Positions 45,283 through 59,000 of a stretch of DNA of 62,000 nucleotides are shown here, piece after piece; within the stretch, counting starts at the first letter, position 1; the number at the start of each line of letters is the position of its first letter. Source of the stretch: Symsagittifera roscoffensis (taxonomy: Eukaryota > Xenacoelomorpha > Acoela > Convolutidae); assembly GCF_963678635.1 (NCBI RefSeq), contig NC_087062.1, forward strand, positions 55,250,363 through 55,312,362, in the 5' to 3' direction. The notes below the pieces were generated by a model. That model saw only the letters and a list, made by a program, of their open reading frames with translations, did no database searches and was not told where the DNA came from. Position numbers and translations under genes: made by a program.

Positions 45283-45830
45283 TGTTCCGACTTTCGATAC
45301 GAAAGTAACGGAATATTTGTGCTCGGGGTGGGTTTTTTTTTTCTTCAGACAAATTTCGACTTTTTAACTAGCCATTTTTGACGGCATTTTTAAATATCAT
45401 TCGAAAGGTATTTTTGTCCTGAGCTCAAATTTGAAAAGATATTTCACCTGTGATCATTTTTCGTAAAGTTACGGGGGTTTAAACATTGCCGTTTTGACCA
45501 ATTTGGGACAATTAACGCGCGATATATTTCGCGCTTTTAACGCGTAAGCGGAGAGTTAATCCGTCTTAGAAATCGTTCCAAATTGTTTAAAAGAAGCTTA
45601 TTTGCCATAATTGGTTTGTTACAAGGAGCGAAATCTATCCTTTTGTACTTTATATGGCGTGTGGGGGGGGGGATGATTTTCATAAAAAATTTCAAATTTT
45701 AGAATTTTTTTTCATTTTGTTTTATTTCTAAAATGTTATTTTTTAAAATTTTTTAAATGTTATTACTGCTCCATAAACCTTAAATGGCAGTCGGAACATT
45801 CAGGGCTTCGCCCTGATACGAGCAGTCTTG
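45283..45830 (+). mobile_element. Helentron-like element, copy C
   Basis: Full-length copy of 548 bp with head hairpin, GCGCGATATATTTCGCGC middle palindrome and tail CAGGGC-TTC-GCCCTG stem-loop, ending GAGCAGTCTTG before TTT. It is one of the best preserved copies. Confidence 0.85.
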
Positions 45831-46601
45831 TTTGTCTTTTAAGTATTGATCAAATCAATCACTAAAAAGTCTTTAACATGACTCGCCGCTCAAATCTATT
45901 TGGCCGAACTTTATCGGTGGTACCTTATTTTTGTGAAAACAAAAACTAAAAAACTCCCAAATTCAGAGTTTTTCTCCATTTTAAGAAGTTGTACCAAAAA
46001 TAGTTTTATGAAAGTACAGAGAATGCTTATCGAGCCTCCTCCTCCTTTCAAACCGCGGGGGAACTTGAACATTTTTTGCAACAATTACAAAGACTGTTTC
46101 ATTGTTCATTAAAAGAGATTCAAAGAAGGAAGTCATGTCTCGATTTTTAAAAGCTAATTGTTTATTTTTTCAGCCATGAAAAAGATAGAAACTGTTGCGT
46201 ATTGTCACAGTGCGTTTACTCTCTATAGACCAAAACGGAAGTTGACTACGCAGTGTGTGACTTTGTTACGTTGAATGTTGCTTTTAATATCCCGTCCTCT
46301 TACCTATAGGTTCATTTTTTGCGTTTAGTTTTTTTTAGTGGTAAACATTTTTTGCGAATAGTTTAGCATTAATTTAGCCTCCAGTAGAAGCTCATTTTAA
46401 AGTCAAATTTAAAACCACTAATTAAATTTGCGGCCAAAATCAACTTTTTGGATAGATGTTTATATTTTTGAGTTACTCTACTTTTTGCGATAAAATTGGA
46501 AACGCTTTCAACTTTCTCTGTACTCTTTCGTTCTGTTAACCTTGATTTTGACCTTCAGTGAAATAGAAGTCTCAACCGCTGTGAAGTAAGACAAAAAAAT
46601 C

Positions 46602-47085
46602 ATGTTTCCTCGTAGACTGTTTTTTGTGCGAGGACTTAAACTGCTGCTTATCTGTTTGTTGGTCATAACTTTATCTTACAATTTATGGATTGATAAATTA
46701 CCATTTAATTTCTTGAATTCTACAAAGGAAATTTATCCCCAATTAAAAATGAATAAATTAGAATCAGACAATAAACCAGTTTATAAAGATCATTATGGTT
46801 CATCAGCAACAGTTAAAATTCAAATTTTGGCCTACAAAAGAGGAGGTTCTTCGTTTATCGGCGAAATCTTCAATCGTAACCCCGAAGCTTGGTACTTCTT
46901 TGAGCCACTTGGATTTTATATGTCGCCGATTTTACCCGCCAATATTCGATTTAGCTGGAAAGAGACGGAGTCTATGAAGTACGGATTTTTAAACCCCAAG
47001 TTCAAATTGTACTCGCGGTACTTGACAAAAATTCTCAATTGCTCTTTTGATGACTCTCTTTTGAAGTACTATCTTGCCGCTGCAG
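46602..47085 (+). CDS. Sulfotransferase exon 1
   Basis: It starts at an ATG preceded by AAAAAAATC and encodes the signal anchor, stem and 5'-PAPS loop. It ends CTGCAG before a GTAAAG donor at 47086, leaving one base of a codon (phase 1). Reading past the donor gives only 20 more codons. Confidence 0.88.
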
Positions 47086-50000
47086 GTAAAGTTGACGTTG
47101 CTCTAGTGTCTTTTTGCTACAAAATCATACAATTTTTAGAAGTCAAATAAACATCTTTGAATGGAAAAAAGGAATTTTGGAGTTTTTGCGCAAAATGAGA
47201 TTCAATAGAAACAAGACTACTCGTATCAGGGCGAAGCCCTGAATGTTCCAACTAACTTTTAAGGTTTATGGAGCAGCAGTAATAACATTAAAAAATTAAA
47301 TGAAATAAAACAAAATGAATTTTTTTTTTAAATTTGAAATTTTTTATGAAAATCATCACCCCACACGCCATATTAAGTACAAAAAGATAGATTTCGTTCC
47401 TTAAAACAAATCAGTTATGGCAAATAAGCTTCGTTCAACCAATTTGGAACGATTTATAAGACGGATTAAATCTCCGCTTACGCGTTAATAGTGCGAATTA
47501 TATCCCGCGTTAAATGTCCCAAATTGGTCAAAATGGCCAAAATAGCAATCTTCAAACCCTCATAACTTTACGAAAAATGATCACTCGTCAAATATCTTTT
47601 CAAATTTAAGCTCAAAACAACAATACCTTTTGAATGATGTAAAAAAATTCCGTCAAAAATGGCTAGTTAAAAAGTCGAATTTTGTCTGAAGAAAAAAAAC
47701 CCACTCCGAGCACAAATTTTCCGTTACTTTCGTATCGAAAGTCGGAACAATAAATGGCAGCTGAGGTCCAGTTATCAATTAGTGTATTTCATTTTGATAA
47801 TCGTTCAATCTTACATATACACAAACTTAAAAATCAAACAAGACTGCTCGTATCAGGGCGAAGCCCTGAATGTTCCGTCTGCCTATTAAGGTTTATCAAG
47901 CAGTAATAACATTAAAAAATTAAAAGTAATAAAAAAAAATGAAACTTTTTTTTCTAAAATTTGAAATTTTTTGTAAAAACATCACCCCACACGCCATAAA
48001 AAGTACAAAAGGACAAATTTCACTACTTGTAACAAATCAATTAAGGCAAATAAGCTTCTTTGAACCAATTTGGAACGATTTCTAGGACGGATTAACTCTC
48101 CGCTTACGCGTTAATAACGCGAAATATATCGCGCGTTAATTGTCCCAAATTGGCCCAAATGGCAATCTTTAAACCCTCATAACTTTACAAAAAATGATCA
48201 CAGGTGAAATATCTTTTCAAATTTGAGCTCAGGACAACAATATCCTTCGAATGATATGAAAAAATTCCGTCAAAAATGGCTAGAGAAATTTGTCTGAAGA
48301 AAAAAAACCCACCCCGAGCACAAATATTCCGTTACTTTCGTATCGAAAGTCGGAACAAAAATACTTATATTACGAAGCCGAATTGTTCACCGCATAGGTG
48401 AACAATTTGGTGCTAGTAGGTGACTGGAATACTGAGACAAGTCTCTAAATATGTATCAAAAATAAGTGGACTGCACTTACTAAATTTCCGTGGATTCCGC
48501 CGCGCACAAACACCTGTAAGGTAAAATTTGAAAGCACATTAGTTTTGTTGTGGTTTCCGCAACGAGCGAATATAGCTAATTGTTCCGGATTCCAGATGTA
48601 AGCAAATTCCGCAAATGTTAGTAGAATCTGCAAATATATGCTGATTTTGCTTAAAACTTGCTGATTTTGTTTGCAATTTGCAGATTCTACCAACAATTTG
48701 AGAATTTCCTTTACAATTGCATATTACACGACAGCATATTTTACTATACATATAATTTATTGTTCCGACTTTCGTAACGAAAGTAACGGAATTTTTGCTC
48801 AAGGTGGTTTTTTTCTTCAGACAATTTCAGCTTTTAACAAGGTTTTGGATCAACTTTAAGCGATACATTGTTTTAGCTAGTTTTTGTGCTACTTATTCAG
48901 GTTTTTCAAAAGAACTTTGGCTCTTCTACTACAGGAAAGAATAATTTAGTATAGATTGTTTGATATTGCAAGGTTTTTTTATTCATGAATTATTTGAAAA
49001 GTATGGCTCTTAAAATTTAAAAACTGGAACTTTTATTCTCGTTACGCTGTTACGCTGTTTAAAGCTTTAGAAGAAGTTTCAAAAACTTCAGGGCCATGCT
49101 TTTTGCGGAACCATTACTGAGTTAACTTTGAAAAGTCATTGATTTATGAATAAATTTTTGTGGATCAATATTTGATTCGCAATTTAAAAACGTCTCATTT
49201 ACAAAATTTCAGAAATAACGATGATTAACGACGTGACTTCAACCCGGTTTCAAAATTACATATTTCATAAATATGACTCAATCTGAAATTGACTTCTAGT
49301 TCTTGATTTTTTGAACAAAAAAACAACCGCATACAATTTTTTGTATTGAGTTTTTTGCGATGACTAGTTACCGATACTTTTTTTCACATTTATAGCGCTG
49401 ATTGTCAGCAAGATTAAATTGTAATGATTTTTTTTTCATTTCACTGCAAAATTTTTGGCCAAATTCGAAATACGAGCAAATCGAGTCTTTTAAAAACAAG
49501 TCTTCGTATTGTTTTCTATCAATAGTGTGCGCAGGAGCAGTTTAAGAGGCTAGAGGCTACAAAATAATTATCAACTGTTGAGGATGTCTTCCTCAAGGAT
49601 GTTTCAATAATTTTTCGAGGTGCCAAAGCCCATAACTGTTATAGTTTTATAAAATTACCAATATTTAAATATGAATTATTTAAGGCATGATATGTTTTGT
49701 TCTCCTAACGCGTTAGCAGCGATTTAATCAGGCTTCTTGAAGTTATTACAGGTTGTAGGAGGAATGATGAGGGGAAATCCAAAAAACATTCAAGTTTTTC
49801 TGCGGCTTTGAAAATTTTGAACTAATTTCGAGCAAATTTTTACTGCATAAATGTTAATGTCAGTCGGAAGATTTATGGCTTCGCCGGTTGTACGAGTAGA
49901 ATCGTTATTGATTTGGCCCTTCTCGAAAGAATGGCTGAGAACTTTGACGTAGATTGTATTTTTTCCAGCCAATGGTTCACAAATTGTAGAAGTTCAATTT

Positions 50001-53000
50001 GAATACCAAATTAAAAGCATTTCAGTCGTGTTTCGCATATCAGAGAAAATTTTTAATGTTTTTCCGCAGTGTATAACTACTCAGGGGCGGATCTAGAATT
50101 TTCTTGAGGAGGGGGGTGTATTTAAAAAAGAATTGGTCGATCTTTTTTTTTAAATCGATGGAATTGATTTTCCGAGCGCTTCCAGGACACTAAAAAAAAC
50201 CTTGCTTTGGCATGTTTTTGCACCGCAGGTAAGTTGCTGAAGAAACAAGTAAAAATGACGATTTTGGGCCTTTTTTGAAAAATCTAGACAAAAAACATTG
50301 CGGTTTTTTTTGGCGCGCGCTCCCCTTCAAAATTAGAATAAATTGGTGCCAAAGGCACCTTTAGAATTATTTTTTTTGGGGTAATTAGTCGAAAATTGAT
50401 GCCATAAAATAATACGAATGGGGACTCTTTGGTTGTGAAAGAGTCGAATCCCTGAGCCGGGTTAACAAATGTTATCACACAATTCCATACGTGAAAAAAA
50501 GAGCTTTCGGTACAATTCCATTAACAAAAAAGGTTTGAAATTTTTTTTATACAATAGAAAAGTCCGATGAGACTTTTTTCCATGCTGTTAATTTTTTTTT
50601 GTTTATAAACCATAACTTAAGTAGCAATAATCTCCTTTAAAAATTGCACTGGAAAGTTGCCAATTAAATATTTGTATTTAAGGCAAATACGACCTCTTGT
50701 TCTTCAAAAATATGAATTTTCTGAGGCAAATAATTGCTCGCCGGATAAACTAAAAAAAGATACACAGAATCAGATAAATACTGTTATCAAATTTTTGTAC
50801 ATGGCTAGAAAGTCTCTGCTTTAAAAATGAAAATTGCGCCTGTTTTATATGACAGATTCAAAGTTATCTCACCATTTATAAAGACACCAAACCTTCAATT
50901 AGATTGATTTTTTTTTCGTGTAAAAGAATCGCATTATAGAAAAAACTTCCAACTTGCTCACAAAAAGTTTTTTTTTCTCAAAAATTGTATGTATGAGCAC
51001 AAAACTGATTTTGAGACTAACAGAAAGCTAAAATGTTTTCTTTGAGTTTCGGAGTTTCTGATTGGAAAGTTTTTTGTTGTAAGGAAACAAAAGCATATTA
51101 TACAATTTTCATAAAAAAGAGGAGAGGTATGGTTGGCTCAAACTAACTCATTTTTCGCTCAAACAAAAAAATCGTTTTTGTTAGAAGAGTGCTCACATTA
51201 AAAAAAAAATAAATTGATATAAACCGTTTTAAGCTACAGTTGTTTTGTTTTAAACTCTTTGTAATGGATTTTTCAAACAATGTTTTCAAAAAGAAAAATG
51301 AAAGGCATACAAACTTCATAAAAATTGTATGAAATTTGAATGAGTCTGATACAAAATGTAGAAAAAAATTGTTTGAAAATATTTTTCATTCAATTGAAAA
51401 CATCAAGTTTTACCTGAAGATTCTTAAGGCGTTCAAAAGACACAAAAAAAACTTTAAAAAAATATTTTTCCTAATTCGTTATAATAATTTTTTTATAACG
51501 AATTAGGAAAATGTACAAAAATTGCATTCTTAAAATTGTTTCCATAAGCTACATGTATGGAATGGAGTTAAAGCGGGTCGAAAAACTTGGTTGGATTGCT
51601 CTGGCAAAATTTTATCTTAAGCAAAACTAAATCTTGCTGTATACTGAGAAAATAGATATTAGTCATAACACCCTTACTTGTGTTGTTTTTCGAGCTGTTT
51701 TCGTTTGTGGATGAAATAAGTTTTTTATAATAGCCAGTTTGTTACTAGCTTAATTGGCTATCAAAGCATCTAAAGTACTAAATACTGTGAAAAGGTGTTT
51801 ATGTTTCATAATTTGTCTGGATTCTGATTAAATAGAATTCGGAAGCAGCGAAAAGTAGGCAATATATAATGTTTCACTGTTCCTCATAATTAGCTAATAG
51901 AACAACCTTCTTATTGTCATGAAGATTTTAAAAAAACTGGCTTGATTACCACTTTCTCGAGAATTTGGTACGACTCTCTTTTTCGAGAGTCGTACCAAAT
52001 AATAATTCTCATCCCAAAAATATGGTTGAGTTGCTTTCAACGATTTAAATAAAAAACTTGTAAGAGATCCGTACAAACCCATTAACAAAAAATGTTAATG
52101 AAAATGGCATAAAAACTAATTTTTTTGTTTAAAATCCGCAATTAAATAGCATTTATCTCATTCATAAATTGCGTAGAGGAAAATTGCCAAATAATTTCAT
52201 ATATTTAAGGCAAACGAGCTCTTGTTCCTCAAAAAAAAAAAAAATTTGTGAGGCAAATAATTGCTCGCCAGAAAAATTAACACAGATTTACAGATTAAAT
52301 AAACTATGTTATGAAAAAACCTGATTTTTGTACTTGGCTAGAAAGTCTCTGCTTTAAAGTTTAAATCTGTGGTCTATTTTTACTTGACAGATTCAAAATT
52401 ATCCCACTATATAAGAAGACACAAAACCTTCAATTCGACTAATTTCCTTTTTTTGTGTTAACTGATAGCGTTATAGAAAAAATCCAACTTGCACACAACA
52501 TTTTTTCTTCTCGAAAATTGTATCTATGAGCACAAATCTGATTCACCGAATAACAGAAAGCTTAAAATATTTTTTCTCAAATTAGGAGTTTCTGATTGGA
52601 AAGTTTTTTGTTGCAAGAAATGAAAGGTTTATAATGACATTTTCAGAAATAGTAAAGGTATGGTTGGCTTGAGCATTGGTTTCATATGGAAAAAAGCGTG
52701 TGATACAATTTTTATTGAAATTGTATTGGAATGAATCTCCAAAAAATATCGGAAAATTGATTGTCAAGCATTTTTCATTTGATTGATAAACTCATTTATT
52801 TACCGGAAAGTTCAAAAGGCATTCAGAACATCACAAAAAGTGTTTATTATAACGAATTTAAGAAAATATACAAAAACTGTATGCAAAAATTTTCTTTCAA
52901 TAGGCTACTAGTTTGGTATGGAGGTCAAAGAGGGTCAAAAAGCTTGGTTGGATCACTCCAACCAACTTTAGTCGTAAGCAAATTTTAATTTTAATTTATG

Positions 53001-56000
53001 CTGAGGAACACCTAATTTGATATCAATGATAACACCCATACTTGTGTCGTATTTTTTGTTTATGTTGGTTACTTTATTGTTCGCCTAAATGGCTATCAAA
53101 GCAAGTAAAATACTAACAGCTGTGAAAAATTGTTTGTTTCTTTACTTTTCTGGTTTCTGATTGAATTAAATTTACAAAAAGCAACAAATGAGCGGTATAT
53201 AATATCCGACTGTTCCAGATAATGCACTGCACATTACAGGCCAAACTGTGCGTTTTGTGAATTGTAAATAGATTCCGCGACAAGGACGCTCCTTTTGTTC
53301 TTCTTCTGTTTTTTCATTTCCTTTGATCGTTTAGACAAAACTTTAACATGTTTAAAGACTTGCCTCTGGAATCCAAAAACATACAGACACAAAATTGTGT
53401 GCCTATCCAGTGAACAGTTTAGCCTCGTAATGAAAGAACAACCTTCTTAATGTCATTGAGAATTAAAAAAACTGGCTTGACTGCTACTTTCTAGGGAGTT
53501 TTTTTTACAATACAAATGTTTTGCAAAAAAAATTCAACGAAGATTGTAAGTCTTTTAATTTCCTAATTTTAGAAAAAAGATTCGTCGACGCATTTTGAAG
53601 ACAATCATCTAAAAACTATTGTTTTGTCGAGGCACTGACAAACCTTTTTTGTCAGGAGAAATTAGGCAACTCAAAGTAACTCTTATTCAATAGCGGTTTG
53701 AGACAAAATAACAGTACCGAAATGATACAACGGTGCCAAGAACTGATGTTAACAAGCTTTTCAATAACAAAACGTTTTATATATTTTAAATTTTAAAAAT
53801 CAACTAATTCAAATTGGCAGAAGACAAAATGACAAAAAATTCTATGTACTTTGACGCGTGATAATTTCACCGATGAACAAAATAAAGAATTGGCAACATC
53901 GTATTCACGAAAAAAAAGTATTCAAAAAATATCAGAGAAATTTATGGATTGGATTAAGAACCTTCGTTGACCGCCTCCAATAAAGAGAGAAACACTGTAC
54001 TGTCATATCATTTTTTTTAGTTAGAAAGTTCACTAAGGATGAATCTATTCAACAAGATGTTGTAAGGGAACAGACGAGGAAAAATCATAATCACTCCATG
54101 AATACACTCACACTCAGCTTAACATCGAATAAGGGCTGTTGGGTAAAAAAGTAGTAGATGTTAGCACTATTCCAGATTTGTTGAACTTGTTTGTCAGTTT
54201 TCATGGAAAAGAAAAACAATTTTCCGAAGGAAATGATTTGTGGAACCACCAGAAATTTTTTGTTAATAGAAAAACACTTAAGAAGAAGCTGGTTTTATAT
54301 ATTCCAGGTGAAAGAATTTAGCCAGTCCAATGATCATACCGAAAAAATAGTTTTGGAAAACCCAATGTTGTAATAGCTCTGTTTTTTCTATCATTGTAAA
54401 ATCATTTCATGTTGAAAAGTACTGAATAACATCTCTAGCAAAAATAATTTTGCGTTTCTTAAAGAAATGTACCACATAGAATTTTTAAGATTGTTACAAT
54501 CCGTAATCTCCAATGGGTATTTGCTCTTGGAGTTAGTGTACAATGCGAACAAGAATTAAGGGTAAGCAAGGTAAATGGCTGAAAGTTGTGCTTTGCTAAA
54601 AGATAAACTGGTTCATAGAAAGATTTTTCTACTTTTTGCACTAGCCAGCTTGCAAACGTTAGTGTATTAGCATGTACTTTTTTTAAAATCTAACTCGCGA
54701 ATAAAAGTGTTCATTAAAAATGTTCATTTATTTGGTGGCACTTTTGCTGTAATCAAATTTTGTAGCTTTGTAAATTTCATAGCATCTGTTCTTCGCTTTA
54801 AATGTATCTATTGTTTGTGATTTATTAAGCGTCCGTTGTTAAGTGGTTAGTGTGTGAGTTTCTCAATCTCAAAGTCGCAGATAGAATCCAAGACGTAAGT
54901 GAGTTTTATACATTCGACGTTTATAGCACTTTATTGCACTTTATAGAGCTGTTTCGCCTCTGTGTGCAAAAGTTTCACTAGGTATCCTCTGTTGCAAAAA
55001 TTTGGTTTCATTTTTCAATTTTCAATAGATGATTTGAAAAGAAATTTGAGAGTTTTTAATGTTTTACGTCACCGTTTCATTCAAAAAAACTGAATGATGC
55101 GTCAACGACAAACTGTACAAGAGTTGTCTAATTTTTCTGACATAACATCCTAAACAATACATAGCAAATGTTGGAGTTGCTTCAAAGTTAAATTTACTCC
55201 AAAAAAGCCAATCATAGGCATCTTTTTCAATTGTATACTGTTGTATGTTTTCTAAGAATGGACAGAGCTATTTTTGAATGTCTGCTTTTAAAATTGCTAA
55301 ACCTACAACAAACAGTTTTATCGATTTAAAAAAAACTGAAAGATGGCTTAATAGTTTGAATTTTGGTTTGATAATTTTCTGAAGCAGGGGTAAGTATAAT
55401 AGCGCAGTGTCTTTGCCATTTTTGCCCGGATTGTTTTGAGCAAGGAATTGGATTTTCATTTTTTGAACCGAGAACAAAGTTTTCGAAACATTATTTTTTA
55501 TTTAAATAACTAATACTTCACTTTCCAACCTATCACAGTAAAAATGTTCGTAACTAAAATTGAAAAAAAAACCAAATGCCAAATGACGACGTTTCAACCG
55601 ACTGCATTGACATACCTAATATTTCACAATGACAGTTTCATAGTTACATCATAGATGAGCTCTTAGAAACGCGGATAAATTAGTTCAAATTTTCAAAATT
55701 GGCTTTTATTCACCCAGAACGTTACCAAATATGATCACAAGCGAATCATTAAACCATGATCACAAGTAAATCATTTTTCTATTATTAAACTTCGGGTTGA
55801 TGATCAGAAAAATAATTTTAAACAAAATTTAACACTTTCCGTTGAAAACAATTCTTCCGATCATCGAAACTCGTCTGATTATAAAATACCCCGAGCATAA
55901 TTTTTCCGCTTGTACTTTCGAAAGTTGCAACCAAAAAGGTAAATGATGGATTTGGTCATCAAACACATTCAAATATCGTGAAAGTATCAGTTTTAGACTT

Positions 56001-59000
56001 TTGAAAAATAGCAAGGATAATGTTCTATCAATGTAGAAATTAAATCTTCTGACAAACATAAAAAAACGGTAACTTTCAGATTCATGATCATCGTACCAAT
56101 TCAGTTTCTAGACTTTCTAAGACCCTCTCACTGCTTGAAGTTTTACAACTTGTCGCCTGTGGCGACTCGCGCTTTAATTGAAAATAACCCGCCTCTTATT
56201 TTTTCGCCTCTCACTTCGTCTCAGTTTTGATTCCGTGACATTTTGTCGAGAAATACTTGCTATCAATTGTCGAAAAATTTTGTTTTTATTCGTTGTACCT
56301 TCAATTTTATTTTAAGCAAATTATGTTAAAGTGGATACGTTTTTGGCCTGTTTTTCAAAAATTTACCTGCGGCGCAGAAAATTTCGTCGAAATGAGGCTT
56401 TATAGTGATTTATGAAAGTTCAAAAAACCAATTTGGTTGGCCTAAAAGAATACAAAATTTTCGAGTCCTATATTTTTTATGGGGTCCTTAAGCAGCTTCA
56501 TATCATATTTTTTCAAAAAAGTGCGCGCCAAAAAACGGAATTTTTTAGTCGAAACTCTCCAAAAACAAAACTTTTAACAAAATTCATGTAAAAATGTCGC
56601 CGACGGCGCTGAAAGTCTATTTGCAGACAGTTTGAAAGCAACCACTTTGTTAACTAGGGTCGGATCTAGAATTTTCTCGAGTGGGAGGAGTTTCAACAAA
56701 AAATCCAAAACTTTAACGACCTTTTTTTTAAGTCGACCAAATTGATTTTCTGAACTCTCCCAAATCACTATAAAGACCACATTTTGACCAACGTTTTTGC
56801 GCCGAAGCCGAAATTTTGAAAAAACAGGCCAAAAAAAACGTTTTTAGGCACTTTTTGGAAAATTTTGACCAAAAAAAAAAATCGCGTTTTTTTGGCGCGC
56901 CCACCCTAAAGGCATTTCTTGGCGCCAAAAATGCCTTTAGGAAAATTTTAGGGTCAGTCAGCGAAAATTGAATATCTCAAAATAGTACATGGGGGACCCT
57001 TTGGGTCGGCAGGGGGTCGAATCCCTGAGGATGAGAAAGCGTCCGCCCTCCCCCACCCCCACCCCCTTCCCTAAATCCGCTGCTGTTGTTAACTAGATGG
57101 ATTTCTAACAAGCAAACCAACCAATTACTCACATTGGCATGTTGTTTAACTACGAATAATAGTATAGACGCTTTTTGTGGATAGACGCTTTTTGTGGAAT
57201 AATATAGACGCTTTTTGTGGATATAAATTTGGTGGATCTACAAAATTGACCAACTTCTGAACATGTTTTTAAAATCCTACCCTACTTGCAAAAATTCAAA
57301 TCCTCTATTTTTTTTGAAATTTAGCACTTTGGACTACTCTCCTATATGCTGTGTAAAAAAACTGAGAAGAAGTCTTTTTGACATTAAGAACAATTGTTTA
57401 AGGACACCTGGTCTGTTTTAGAATCAAAAAATCCTGAACATTTCAATCCAAAGCTATTTGTGTCCAAAAGCAATGCCCTCAAAATTTCTTTATTAAGTGG
57501 TGCAGTTACGTCATCGCAACTTCGCGAACGATGCTTGGAAAAGAAAATTACAGTGGCCAAAACTATTCGGATGATTCACGCCAATGCACTGAAGAGATAC
57601 TTGTCTGAAGAAGTTTGGGTGCTGCATTTAGTGAGGGACCCTAGAGCCATTGCATTGTCGAGAAAGCTGCATTACTGTAAGCAAAACAATTTGGTTCATT
57701 TTTCACGATTAGTAGTGCACGCAAATGATTATTTATAAAATTCAGGGTTGTCTTTAATAATAAACTGCCGCTGTTCTTGGTTTTGAAAGTGGTTTGGAAG
57801 CTCAAGTATATATTTTTACGTGTTTATGCAGGCATTTTTATGTTTCTTCACGATACACCTGAAGCAGTGATTATACACGTGCGGCTGCCTTATAAGATGA
57901 TGCTGAAGTTTTTGTTTGGAAAAATTAGATGAACTTCCACGCAATGTAAAATATTGTTCTGACTTCTTGTATCAATTTGAATTTATTAACCCCACATTTT
58001 TTTCTAAAAAATTGAGTTTATGCGCCTTGTCAGATGAGCTTATTTGGTATCAGCTCAAAAATTAGTAAAATAGTCTGCAAAATGCGTAATTATTGTCGCG
58101 AACAAACTAATTTCGACTCGATGGTTCAAATAGTTCTGTGAAAAATTCCACGGCGAATTTACCACCATTCGTGAAACATGGCCGCCTCAAGGATGCATTT
58201 TAGCCGACTGAAAAGTTTTACTGCCTGTGATCAAACGGCTCTTCTCCAGACCAGCTATTTGTTGTTCCGACTTGTGTAACGAAAGTAACGGAAAATTTGT
58301 GCTCGGGGTGGGTTTTGTTTTCTTCAGACAAATTTCGACTTCTTAACTAGCCATTTTTGACGGAATTTTTTTATATCATTCGAAAGGTATTGTTGTCCTG
58401 AGCTTAAATTTGAAAAAATTGTTCACCTGTGATCATTTTTCGTAGAGTAACGGGGGTTTTAAGATTGCCATTTTGGCCAATGTGGGACAATTAACGCTCG
58501 ATATATTTCGCGCATTAACTTGAAAGCGGTGATTGAATCCGTCTTAGAAATCGTTCCAATTAGGTTGAAAGGGGCTACTTGTGATAATTTTCACGTTACT
58601 AGGAGCAAAATCTACCACTTTGTATTTTATATGGCGTGTGGGGAGAAGTTTTCAAAAACTCAAAATTTTGATGTTTTTTTTCAGTTTCTTCGAAAAATAC
58701 ATCATTTTCTTAAAAGCGAACACTACTCTATAGACCTTAAGAGACGGTCGGAACACTCAGAATTTTTTGTCCTGATACGAGCAGTCTTGTTTTCTTACAC
58801 GATTTCTCAAGATATCACTGCTCCATAGACCTTAAAAGGCAGTCGGAACAATCAATGCTTCGCCCTGATACGAGCAGTCTTGTTGTTCCGACTTTCGTAA
58901 CCAAAGTAACGGAATATTTGTCCTTGGGGTGTTTTTTTCTTCAGACAAATTTCGACTTATTAATTAGCCATTTTGACGGAAATTTTTAAATATCATTCGA

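Noticed and set aside
53260-53300. Another copy of the exon 3 acceptor region (AGATTCCGCG)
   Set aside because: Only about ten bases are shared and the following sequence does not match exon 3.
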